A stretch of DNA of 64,000 nucleotides from Cantharellus purpuraceus (Eukaryota > Basidiomycota > Agaricomycetes > Cantharellales > Hydnaceae): the NCBI GenBank assembly GCA_025174535.1, contig JALBUN010000008.1:186001-250000 (forward strand), given 5' to 3'. Numbering within the stretch: position 1 is the first letter of the stretch; every line of letters begins with the position of its first letter. The notes under the pieces were generated by a model. That model did no database searches and was not told where the DNA came from. It was given only the letters and a program-made list of their open reading frames with translations. Positions 11,018-22,280 of this stretch are shown in pieces. Both the position numbers and the translations under genes were made by a program.

Positions 11018-12684
11018 ATGTCGTCTCAAGCAGAACAGGCCGCAATCAAGGCCGCGTCAGATTCGTAGGTTGCCGCTCATACTTGGAATATGCATAAATG
11101 ATTTTATGGCAACCAGTATTATCATCATATCTATCCTCATAGCTGCCTTAGGTGCGCCTATGGCTCATGTTCACAACTAAGCTAATAGATTGCCCTTTGA
11201 GACAGTGATTCTCACATATGACACTCTTCTAACACTCTCCCTCGAGATTAAATATATATGGTCTAGGAATTTTAAATTGGGAACAGCACTATACATACTG
11301 GCTCGGTACTCTTCATTAACAATTTTCTTTCTGTACATACCATTCAATCTATTGTCGGGCCAGGTTGGTTGCATTCCATGACTGTTGTTGGTGCAGCTCA
11401 CATATATGCCATTTGTTTCAGTAAGTTTATGCAAAATTTTTCTCGAAGCCAAGATCTCATATCCAGTCAGAATGTGCAACAAGGTGGTTCACTTTCTCGA
11501 TGTTGTGTTCTTCCTACCTCTTATTGGGAATCAAGGTTGTGACATGTCTCCCGACCAATAATTGATCATTGACCACGCTAAATACACAGGCCTTCTGCTA
11601 GCACGGGCATATGCCGTTACAGATCACAAAATAATGGTATTAGGATCTCTTGCTGCACTAGGATGTTGTGCCATCCTACCGAAACTGGTCTGTGTTTAAT
11701 GGTGTGTCTATGTTATTCTGTCCTAGAATGACAGACACCCATTGCAGCCAGCAACCATCATGGATCGGTGTGCTATGACCAACAGGCAACTCAAAACTAT
11801 ACACATGTGAGGAGTACAGCATACGAATCCTGTTGCACATGCTCAATGATCCATTAGACGTAAGACATGAGAAAGTGACGTTCATCCCACTGATTCACCT
11901 CTTTCAGTCAATAACACCGCCGACATGGCATTAATCTTGTTTGATACAGTAGTGGTTGCTGTTATGTTTGCCAGCGCGCTTGACACCTGGAGGCTTTACA
12001 AACAAGCATCGTGGCACAACAGGTCAATCAGGAGTCTACTCGTTCAGCAGAGTAAGTGTTTCCGTCCATGACGGGGCACTTCTGAACTATAGGCATCAAC
12101 CCAGGTCCGAGAGATGGGTATATATGCGCCGTTATATGCGATGAACATGGCACTTATGCAGATTAGATTTGTGCTTGCTCTGGCGGTTGTTAGCACGATA
12201 TTGCAATTGGTATGTTGAGCACGTCAGTTTCCATGCTTTCCATAGCATTGAATAAATGCTCTAGACCGCAAGAGTGAGTGACACGATGTCTGCTGCATCG
12301 CTCCTTCCAACATGGACTTTAGTCTACTATTGGAAAAGAATTCATGCCGGACAGGTGCATCATTTTAGGCTTTGTAGTTGCCGTTTCGCTGAATCACTCA
12401 GCTTATCTACCATTATCATATGTCGCTTCCACCTCAACCTGCAGAGTCGAAGTGCACACCCCAATACCAACACTTCTTGGAGCTTACCTACTGTCACCAT
12501 CGGAAGCTTCCATGTCGCTACACAAAGGATGCACGACGCTGTGATATCAGAGTTTGGGGATTCTCATGCTGATATGTCTTTCAAAACTGACGCAGCATGG
12601 GATCCAATGGATCCGGTTATGCCAGCCTCGGCGCAGAGAGCAATTGGCACTGGAGGAACTTCTGTACCAGCCATAGGATGCTGA
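11018..12684 (+). CDS. DUF6533 domain membrane protein, copy B
   Basis: Fungal-specific multi-pass membrane protein of unknown function. The first exon reads MSSQAEQAAIKAASDS. The DUF6533 core is VILTYDTLLTLSLEIKYIW followed by KLGTALYILARYSSL, typical of the family. Later hydrophobic segments include VVHFLDVVFFLPLIG, GLLLARAYAVTDHK, ALILFDTVVVAVMFA and FVLALAVVSTILQL. The hydrophilic tail begins LSTIIICRFHLNL, the family's usual last-helix motif, and stops at TGA 12682-12684. The frame is kept only with a 2-nt exon (11858-11859) between introns of 51 and 48 nt, and a 13-nt exon (12105-12117). I find no lesion. The exon order just before the tail (12.2-12.4 kb) is not fully resolved. Confidence 0.75.
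11858..11859 (+). other. Putative 2-nt microexon in copy B
   Basis: The upstream exon ends ...ATA CAC AT at 11806 before gtgagg. An intron of 51 nt ends ccattag, then AC, then gtaaga opens a 48-nt intron ending ctttcag at 11907. Joining AT + AC + TC gives ATA CTC and continues AAT AAC ACC GCC GAC in the membrane-helix frame. Skipping the AC gives a TAA after one codon. Confidence 0.65.
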
Positions 12685-15042
12685 TACATCGTCGAGGCAT
12701 AGCAATATGCCATAAAAGTACGGTCTTCTTTGGTGTACGCTCTGAATCAACTGATTGACTTATATCCAGACGGTATGCTTTGGAATTAAGCATGCAGAGT
12801 GGAGGATTGAGGTGTGAGGTCCCTTTTTAATCACTCCAGTGATCTCAGGAAGACCACATTTTCGGAAGGGTGGGCTGCGCAACTATTGCTCAGTAACGAG
12901 ACTCGATTGAATGCATCGTATTCGAGGGTTAAATGAGCGTTTTCTGACCTTGCGTTTTGCGAGATCTTGCGCTATCACCAAGTACATGGGAACCTGGAGC
13001 TCCGAAGCCGATGCGCAGGAAAACCAAGGCAGTCTGGCAGTGATTTGGGCCTCTTGTTTGGGTCCGTTTTCTCGTCGGCAACTGATAATGTTTACAAAGG
13101 CCGCCTTATCTGCTCTGCTGTATGAGTGCGATAGCGATAGGGACATGAAGCGCGGTTGGCCCGTCAAGATGTGTTGGAAAGGTGCATCACCGTGCGATTG
13201 TGAAAAACATGTTATGACGCGGCATCGATACAGCGCGGCCTTTGGACGAGGAAGTCTAGAGCTTGGTATATAGCGGGCACGCCGAGGTGTGCCATTCGTA
13301 TTGCGATAGGTGAAGGCACACATTCGGACATGCCCTCGCGTCCATGGACCCATCGCACAGCACAGGCCTGAGAAGGAATACCATCCTTGCCTTCTCCCGT
13401 CTCGATGTGCACCTCACTCACCACAAATACTTTCCCGGGCGATTGAAACATACCATGTGCCGGTGCATCCATCACGGGCTTAGCACCGGGTAATCAGTGC
13501 ATGCATGGCGAGTCTAGACTGGGGCTGGTGCGCGGGTCCTATTGAGTGCCACGTCTGGCCGGCTCTGGTTGGACGACAACAGACCCTGGCTGGAACGGCG
13601 AAATTCCAAGGAAGCAGGCCAATGGCAACCGTTATGCACGCTTCTCAGGGATACCCTGTTTCGCAGAGGGCAATTACCCGTTCAGCGCTTCAGCGTGAAC
13701 GTTGGAACGATGTGATCCAATCGCCAAGATCCGGCGAATTGCAATTTCAAGTCCAGCTCACGTCGAGGAACGTGAGTCCTAGAGGTCCTATGTCATGTAA
13801 AACTGATCCATCCAACGTGATGCCACCGTTAACAACAATGTGAAGCGGTAAGAGGATGATGTGGTTATCAATAGAAATGTTAGGGTCAGGGAGTAAAGAA
13901 TCCGCTTTGCATCAACTTGGGACCCTAGAATACACAATATAGGCGCCGCCAGCGCTCATTCAGCATGACGATCCGATTCCGACCACATCCCCGTAAACAA
14001 ACGCGAGCTTGTGGACATCGGATAGGTGTGCACGTCCAAGCCTGGGATATTCCTCGTCGCATCGACGGTGAGGACCTCTAATACCTTCACCCCACTTCCA
14101 TTTGATCACCTTTAAATTTCATGTCTGGGAGTGAGAATTGGAAATAATAGAAGCCAATTCCCTCGTCTCCAGAACTGCGAGCTCCACAAACCCCCGCCTT
14201 GTTTGTGCCTGAGTGCATCCCTTCAAATAGATCCTCGAATCTGTCGGTCTGGCTTGTGATAGCGTACCCTCTGAAATTGTCAATATGGCTTGTGGCCTGC
14301 CTCTCGATCAGCCATGGTGTGGTTCCATCCATCCATTCTCTAGTCGGACAAATCAAGGACACCCTGCAACCCATCATGTCTCGTGTCCCTCGTGATATTA
14401 TGGCCTCCAGTGTGCAATGTCGATTCAAAAGGCTCCACTATTGCCGTCTTCATTCGTGATAAACAATGTACAACCTGTGAAGCCGGTTGATTGAGTGTCA
14501 TAATAAGCACGCACACATCGTCCAATATCTCTATACACCCTGATTCTGATGAATGCGTCAGGATTTTCCATGTTGCCAGTTGATTGAAGCTGCCGACTCT
14601 CGGATCTCCCGCCATCCATCTGATCATGTCTATATCCATACCGATGGCCGATGGATGTCATGGGCATTCCTTTGTCAATGCAGCGCCAACGCAGTTGGGA
14701 GGTGGCGTCTGCTCGGAAACCCTCCGTGTGTGCATCTCGAGCTTTGACGCGGACGCCATCGTGGTGACACGGCTGGGCTGGGTGCATAGTATATGAATCT
14801 GTCGGAACGCACGCTGGCCCATCCTGGCGTCCGAGCGATATGTGGATTGCCGCGGTGCGCGATATCTGAAATTTGTGGCCCGCACTTTTCCGCCATTTAG
14901 TCGTCTGCACAGCCGCTGCCCGGGCGTTCGCGTCCCAGCTATTCGCCCGGAACAGCGTTTTTCGTTGGGTACGTTCGAATTGGGAACGGCTCTATGCCTA
15001 CGCGGTACAGAACGCGGGGATGCTCGTGCTAGAGGCGCTTAC
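12685..15042. other. Unit B, non-coding part
   Basis: Matches the right part of unit A. Frames such as 14340-14639 and 14425-14910 on the minus strand are not kept in unit A and look like chance openings. No gene supported. Confidence 0.4.
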
Positions 15043-16555
15043 AGGACGTCGAGGCGGATCGCAACACACGTAGGTGATGCCGGGGGGACGTTTTGCGCGG
15101 GATTTCCCATGCACACGCGCGGTCTCGTGTGTCAAGCCGGGGCGTGCGCGACACGTTCTCCGCCCCCCTCATGGGCATGTTGCCTATTGCACCATTCTGG
15201 CTATTGGCGCTTTCTTGGGACTCTCTGCTGGGGGCGGAGAAAGTACCGCTTGCCAGGTGTCACTGCCCATAGTTATATGTACATGCAGACATCACGGTGC
15301 AATATAGTATGTGGGTGGAACGTATACACATGCTACAGCGTCTGCATGCCGCGTATAGTGGGTGCCGTCTTATTGTTACGGTCGTATGCATAAAGGCATT
15401 TTGGGTGGGATCTAGAACGGCAGACAGACGGGCACCCGGCATCGGGTGAAGCACGACGGGGGTCTTGTGCTTGTGCGTGCCACAGGGATGGGTGGCCGTG
15501 AGCTTGAGGCGTGATCCGCTGCTTGTGGGGCGCTCGGGAAGCGGTGCCAGTGTGCGAAGGGAAGCACTCGTGTCGTTTCCGGTGCCGGTGCCGGTGCCGT
15601 TGGGGAGCGACACTGCATGGCGCCAGGCTGGTAGTACAGCCACGTTGCGCGAGACGTTGACAATTGAAAAGTCTGTCTGTCCATCTCTAGACCGAATGGC
15701 TCACGGGTACGGGGGTGTCATGATGCGCGCTCGGGCGACAGGCCTGGGGGGGCTTCAAGGCTCCACCGCCTCTCTGCCAGCCGTCGGAGTATCCATCATA
15801 TGGGGGTTGGTATGTGCGGCAATCCATGTGCTTGCCGCACCCTGGGCGTTTTGACGGACGGCAAGCGGTGCTGGGGGAGAGCATGTCTAGGTGATGGAGC
15901 ACGGGCGGGGTGGCCCGTTGGACATGCACCGAGGCAGAGAGAGGCGGTCGCACGGGTTGTAGGGGTGGGTGATGTGGATCAAATGACGCGATCGTGGCTA
16001 CGGGGAATGCCAAGCTGGGGTCGTGTGGGCCGCAAGGCGGGCGACGGATGGCAGCGGCGGCGGATCACTGGCTGGGGGTCCAGACCTGATGGACGTGTGG
16101 GCGGGTGCGAATAGGAGGGATGCTGGCGCCGCGGCTCAAGACGCATTCTGGCCACATGGACACCCTGGGACACAGACAGACGACAGATACGTCTCCGATC
16201 ACGAACATGGACACCGTCGTCGGCTTCTTGCATACGCAGAGTGCATCGGAACGTCGCGGAGGACCGTATAGAATCGTGGGCGGGCTGGGGAGAGTGGGTG
16301 CCTGATCTGCCGGGAAGAGATATTTGCAATGGAAAACGTCCTGGTGATCACGGATTTACGGAAAGGCATCTGGACATGTCAGGAACGAGGCCAACGGCTT
16401 TGTCCCTCGTATTCAGGCACATCACGTGGTGCCTGGGTGGCCAGCGTCCCGGATGGGCCAAGCCGTTTGGAATTCAGCCTCCGCCTGCCTGGCCCCTTAA
16501 TAGTTTGCGCTGGAATCTTCTCCAGCTGCAGATTTCTCTCCCTCTGCTCACCGCC
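15043..16555. other. GC-rich upstream region of the transcription factor gene
   Basis: Base composition jumps to clearly GC-rich right after the end of unit B. Long frames are open on both strands only because stop codons are rare at this composition. It probably holds the promoter and 5' leader of the zinc-finger gene. No protein family recognised. Confidence 0.4.
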
Positions 16556-17444
16556 ATGGACGACGATCCCCCTCCATCCGACAGCCCCGCCAGCCCCGCT
16601 GCCGCCGCCGCCCACTCCCAGCACGCGACAAAACGCTATCGGGCCGCCCCCGCAAAGACGTTTGCCTGCCGCGGCTACGGCGAGTGCAGGATGGTCTTTT
16701 CCCGCAGCGAGCACCTTGCCCGCCACGTCAGGCGAGTCTCCCCCTCCCCCTCCGTGCCTCGCCCCGCCGTCCCTCCGCCGTGCCTGACCTTGGCCCCTTT
16801 TTGCAGAAAACACACCGGCGAGCGCCCCTTTGCCTGCCACTGCGGCAAGCAGTTTTCGCGCCTCGACAACCTCCGCCAGCACGCGCAGACCGTCCATGCC
16901 GACAAGCAGGTGCGCCCCCGCCCCCGTGCACCCGGCGCCGGCCAGCTGACGTTGTTGTGCCAGGACCAGAACGAGCGCATGATGCGCGAGCTCACGACGC
17001 TCCACACCTCCATGTCCGCCGGTGCAAAGCGCGACGCGCGCAAGAAAAGCACCGCCGGTGCCGCCGCGGGGGCCTCTGCCGCCGCCGGCCACAATGTCAA
17101 CCATGCCCCCGCACAGGGTGCGTCGCGCACGTGTGTTCTCCCCCCCATGCTGACCTCGGGCTCTAGGTGTCCATCCGCCCCTTCCCCAGCACCCGTCCTT
17201 GCACGCGCTGCCTCAGCAGCAGCAGCAGCACCACCACCACCACCCGCAACAGATGCTCCCCCCGAACATGAACCCCCATCTTGGCATGGGGATGGGGCTC
17301 TCCACGACCATCGGCATGCAAGGCATGCAGGGCGTCGGCATGCAGGCCATGCAGGGCATCCAAGCCGTGGGGATGCAAGGCGTGGGCGTGGGCAGCATGC
17401 AGGGCGTGGGCATGGGCATGATGGGCATGGCAGGCATGCAGCAG

Positions 17445-17485
<41 letters not shown>

Positions 17486-20400
17486 ACATCAACAACACCA
17501 GCAACAACACCAGCAACAACACCAGCAGCACCAGCACCAGCACCAGCACCAGCAGGGCTTGGGCGGCATGCAGGGTGTCAACATGGGCGTGGGCGTGGGC
17601 GTGGGCGTCATGCCAGGCATGGGGGGCGCGCTGCAGGGCGTCAGCAGCGTCGCTGGCAGTGCCGCGTCTGGCGCGGGCGGGCTGATCGGCCCCGGACATC
17701 CGCAGGGGAGCATGCATGCGGGGCCGCACGGTGCACAGGGAGGGGGACATGTGCATGCGCAGTCGACGTCGGTCTTGGGCGTGAAGAGGGAGGAGGTGGA
17801 GTGGGGTGTTGGCGCGGGCGGTGCCGGGGGGGACATGGGGGGCGGGGCAGGGCCGGCCAGGAGGAGGCGGCCGGGGACCAGTGCTGGGTATGAAGGCAGC
17901 GGGGGTGAGTGTTTACGTTCTTGTCGGGGGTGACGATCACTCGGTATACATGTGGTATGCATGTGGTATATTTCAAAGGTGTTTCTATGGAGATGTTTCT
18001 TTTCACTCTTTCCCCCTTTCTACCCACTCTTGCTCACGGTGGATGGTGTCGTGTAGGGTTTGACCCCCCCGCGGGGGCATACGATCCCCGCCGTACGTGG
18101 GACCAGACGCATGTGCAGCAGGGACAGGTGCCGGCGTGGGCGACGCAGCAGAGTCCGCGAGGGCGGGAGTTGGGGCATCAGCAGCATGGGCAGCATGGTC
18201 CGGCGGGGTTTGGGACCTCGGGGCCGGGCGGTGGTGGGAGTGAGTATGGTGGGGATGGGAGTGGCACGGGTGTGGATGTGGATGTGGATGTGGATGCCGA
18301 CGGGGATGTGGATGCGGATGTGGAATGTGAGTGATAGGTGTTTTTTTTCTGTGAATTTTTTTTTTTTTTTTTTTTTTTTTTTTGGCGCTTGTTCTGTTTG
18401 GGTGTGCGATTGATTGGGAGGGGGGTATAACGCTAGTTTGTTTGGGCTTTGAGTTGAGTTTAATTTTCCTTTTTTTTTTGTGCATTCTCTCATTTTTTTG
18501 ATATTCGTTTATTGTTTTTTTTTCTTTTCATTTCCGCATTCGTGTAAGATATGGAAGTCTGGTGCGGGGAGAGGCCGGGAGGGGGGGGCAAAGGAAGGGT
18601 TATTTGATTGCGATCGATGGTTGTGGTAACATTGGGTGCATTCTTTAGGGGTAGAGAGGCAGTTTCATTTTCATTTTCATTCCCTTTTTTTGGGGGAGGT
18701 GGAAATAATTGGCGTTCATCTTTGTTTATGGATTTGGTGCATTGTGGCGCCTCCACCCCCCCTTTTTTTTTTTTTGTCTCTCTCCCCTTGCCTGCAATTT
18801 ATGTTCTTTTGCTAATTATTTTTTTTACCCCCCGCAAATGCCCATTTAGCCCACCAACACCAACAACAACACCCTTCTTCCTCGGTCGGCAACGACCCGA
18901 CCCGTTCCTTTCGGCGGGACGGACAACACCAACAACAACACCAACAGCAGTCTATTTCCTTTCACACTAGAAGCGGTGGCGGCGGAGGAGGACCGGGCGG
19001 AGGACCGAACGATGAGTTTCGGGGGGACACGGGAACGGGAGCGGGAACGGGAACGGGAGGGGGAGGGGGAGGGGGAGGAGGGGGAAGTGGCGACGGAAGC
19101 GGCGGGGGTCCAGGTCCAGGTCCAGGTCCAGATCCAGCGTCCTTTCGTGACGCAAACGCAAACGCAAACGCAGCGGCAGCCTCTGCCTCTGCCTCTGCCT
19201 CTGCCCCCGCCTCTGTCTCTGCCCCTGCCTCTGGCGCTGCCTCTGCCTCTGCCTCTGGCGCTGCCGAGGCGGGAGGGTTTCGAGGCGGCGCTGGAGCGGC
19301 TTTGTCGCATGCTGCCGCCGCCGCCCACGCCCACACCCACGTCCACGTCCACGCCGGCGGTGGCGGCGCCTCCGAGTCCTTTTGGCGCGGCGAGCAGCAA
19401 GAGCAACACGAGCACGAGCACGAGCGCGGGCACGGCGGGGACGCACGCGACGGACCCGGCCAGTCCTTTCGGGACGCCGGCGCTGGAGCAGCGGCGGTGC
19501 AGCGGTACGCGGAGGGAGGCGGGGGGGGAGGTGCGGGTTCCCGCCAGTCCTTTCGGGGGGTTGTCACCGCCGCTGCAGCCGCCACCGCCGCCGCCGCTTC
19601 TGCCTTCGCCCAGCACCACCACCACCATCAGCAGCAGCAGCAGCAACAGTCCTTTCGTGCCCCCGCGCGGGCGGCCGTCGCAGACGGTATCGACGTTGAC
19701 GGGGAGCGCGGCGGGCGCGGGCATGGGCATGGGCATGGGCATGATGATGCAGAACAGCAACATGACCGCGTCGCCGCGCAGCAGCATGCACTCGTCGTCG
19801 CCGCCGCCCATCTCTCGCCTTCCGGTAGTCCCCACTCTGAGCCCCCACCCCCCCGCGGTGGGGGCCATTCCTTTCTCGCCCGGCAGCACCCACGCGGCGG
19901 CCAGCAGCCGCAGCAGCAACACCAGCAGCAACATCAGCAGCAGCACTATCAGCAGCACCAGCACCAGCACCAGCAGCACCAGCAGCATCAGCACTATTAC
20001 GCCCAGCACCACCGCGGCGTCAGTCCCGGGGGCGAGCCTGGGCAGCCTGGACCTCCCAGCCCCAGCGTCTCGCTCTCACCCGCCTCGGTCAGCGCCTCTG
20101 CCACTTCCGAGTACGGGCCAGGCGTCGCAGGCGCAACAGCAACAGCAGGGGGGCAGCAGCAGCAGCAGCAGCAGCCTCGCGGGGCGGCGCAGCGCGGCGA
20201 GCCATCTCTCGCTCAATCTCGCGAGTGGGATCGGGATCGGCGGTGGGGGGGGGATGATGAGCGCGCCGCCGTTGCGGCCGCGCAGCGCCGTGTCTGGGAT
20301 GGACATGGTGGGTCTGGGTCTGGGAGCGGGGTGGTACCATCAGCATCAGCATCAGCAGCAGCAACAGCAACAGCAGGTGGTGCACCAGGCGATGAGTATC

Positions 20401-22280
20401 TCGCCGCATCTGCTGCATCCGCACGTGTACCAGGAGCCGGCGGAGCAGGGGGGGGATCCGCTTTCGCTGGGCCTGGAACCGGCATCGTACTTCCCGAGCC
20501 TTTTGCCGACCGCCCCGGGACCGCTCCGGCGAGGTATGGATATGGCGGGTGGGGAGCCGCGCGTGGGGGCGGGGGTTCCGGGGCTGGGGGCTGGGGGCCT
20601 GGGGGCGCCGGCGGGATGGGACGGGAAGGCGGAGGAGGTGCCGGTGGGGGTGGCGGGGTGGACGGCGTTTCAGGGTATGGATATGGATATGGATATGGAT
20701 ATGGATATGGAGCAGGGGGGGGGGGATATGGACCACCGGGGAGTGGCGGGGGTGGCGGCGGCGGCGGCGGCGGTGGAAGCGCTGGAGGGGTGGGACAGTA
20801 TGTTTCCGGAGCAGCAGCAGCAGCAGCAGGGGCAGGAGGAGCAGCACCCGCAGGGGCCTGGGGACCTCCCGGGTCCAGCGCCGGGCTTCGTGTCATCCTC
20901 CCAGTCCCACAGGGATTGGGACGCCGAGATGGGCCTGGAGTATATGCAGATGGAGATGTTCGCGGATCAGCAGCAACAGCAGCAGCAGCAGCAGCAGGGT
21001 ACGACCCCGGGTCTCCTATCGGGGGTGGCACGTCCGACTCTCCATTTTCGTTCCACCCTCCCCCCGTCGCACATGTCCCGCCCCAGCCCCAGCCCCTCGC
21101 TGGGCCCGGCATCGGGCTCGGTCTCCCGCGCAAGCGCGCCGCTCCCGACACCCAATTTGATGCATACGGGCGCGCCGAGCGTCCCACGACGACAGGGGGG
21201 GGCGGGCGCCCCGGGACAGGCACAGGCACAGGCACAGGGAGCCGCCCACAGTCTCGGCGGCTCTCCGTCATGGAGATCTGCAATGACGGCCCGCAGTCCC
21301 CGCCTGCCTCTGCGCACGGATGGGGCGGGGTCGGCGTCGTCCGTGGGGCCAGTGGGGTCGGGGTCGGTGGGCAGCATCAGCAACAGCAGCAGCAGCGGCT
21401 TCTTCCCGTTTCCAGACCTACCACGGCAGACGCGCGGACCTTCCCGTCTCGCCTTGCGGCCGTCGCCATCTCTGCGGCCGATACAGACGAGGACGCCGGA
21501 AGGGGCGGCGGGGGCGGGGGGGGGAGCAGGGGCTCCTCACCCGCAGGTGCGAGTCCATTCGCATTCTCTGCCGGCCACGCCGGCATTAGAGGCGAACGCG
21601 AACGCGAGTGGGAGCGGGAACAACGCAGCGCCGCAGACGGCGCCCGGGCTGCCGTCGACGGTGTCGCTGCACGAGCTCCAGACGCAGTATATGCATATGC
21701 TGCCGCAGCTGGCGGTGCTCCAGGGTCAGCAGGTGTCGCAGTCGCAACAACAACACCAGCAGCAGCAGCCATAATAGCTTCGGCAGCGGCCTCAGCCACA
21801 GCAGCCTCAGCCTCAGCAACCTCAGCCTCAGCCTCAGCAGCAGCCACAGTCACACCAGCGGCCACGGCATCAGCAGTAACAGCAGCCACGGCGGCGACAC
21901 CCCTCGCGACACCGCCAGCGACCGTGTACGCGCGGGTGTTTTCTCCGCGACGTGTCCGCGCCGCTGTATCCGTATCCTCCCCGGGCAGCGGCGGGTCCGG
22001 GAGCAGGTCCGCGAGTCGTGCTGGGAGCAGCCCCGTTTCGCCGTCGTTGTCTATATCTGCCGCCACCACCGCTGCCAACAATAGCAATAGCAATACCAAT
22101 AACAATAACAATAACAATAACAATAACAATAACAGCAACGGTGGCGGCGGCGGCGGCGCAACAAAATCCACCACCAACAGTCCCGTACTCACGCCCCTTT
22201 CGGCGCGAGCGTCCGCCGTCGATAATATGAACGTCGGGGGCGTCGGCGTCGCTGCCCAATCCGGTGGCGTCAGAGTATAA
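16556..22280 (+). CDS. C2H2 zinc-finger transcription factor, Usv1/Rgm1-like fingers, very long low-complexity tail
   Basis: Six exons: 16556-16731, 16807-16909, 16964-17117, 17167-17904, 18057-18326 and 18850-22280. They sum to 1,624 codons including the stop, with all phases matching. Two adjacent fingers lie at residues about 36-90: [20 protein letters not shown] and [16 protein letters not shown], the second with a C-x-C pair as in fungal Usv1/Rgm1/Nsf1-type factors. Intron 1 is GC-AG. Exon 4 encodes His and Gln runs and a Met-Gly repeat. The last exon is Gln-, Gly-, Ala-, Ser- and Asn-rich but contains the ordinary-looking segment [12 protein letters not shown] near residue 1,283 and [10 protein letters not shown] further on. 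If intron 5 (523 nt, with a long T run) is retained, translation stops at 18332-18334 to give about 482 residues. DNA-binding role is firm; targets are unknown. Confidence 0.75.
18327..18849 (+). other. Long 523-nt intron or alternative 3' end
   Basis: The donor is T|gtgagt and the acceptor cccatttag|CC; joined phase gives TCC and continues into the longest open frame of the region. The stretch holds a run of about 27 T and other T-rich tracts, so it could also serve as a 3' untranslated region for a short transcript ending at the TGA 18332-18334. Confidence 0.55.
19100..22140 (+). repeat. Cluster of short tandem repeats inside the coding exon
   Basis: Includes ccaggt hexamers (19110-19130), gcctct hexamers (19180-19250), atggat hexamers (20680-20710), several cag/caa runs and an aac trinucleotide array near 22090-22130. 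They give Gln, Gly-Tyr, Ala-Ser and Asn homopolymer tracts in the chosen frame. Confidence 0.85.

Larger units (their letters stand above)
10440..15042 (+). repeat. Segmental duplication, unit B (about 4.6 kb)
   Basis: Direct repeat of 4415-10393. It contains the intact DUF6533 copy B. Its right end falls at the edge of the GC-rich block that carries the transcription factor gene. Confidence 0.88.

Noticed and set aside
14842..15393. 183-codon frame at the end of unit B
   Set aside because: It runs across the duplication breakpoint into the GC-rich block and has no similarity to a family; the matching part in unit A is not open in the same way.
18976..21774. 932-codon open frame as the main product of the GC-rich exon
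   Set aside because: Splice phase from exon 5 leads into the other frame, which is longer, continuous to 22280 and contains the ordinary-looking [12 protein letters not shown] and [10 protein letters not shown] segments. Kept only as a finding.
18846..22192. Long minus-strand open frames opposite the transcription factor exon
   Set aside because: They translate complementary low-complexity repeats (Leu, Pro, Arg runs) and stay open because stops are rare at high GC. No domains.
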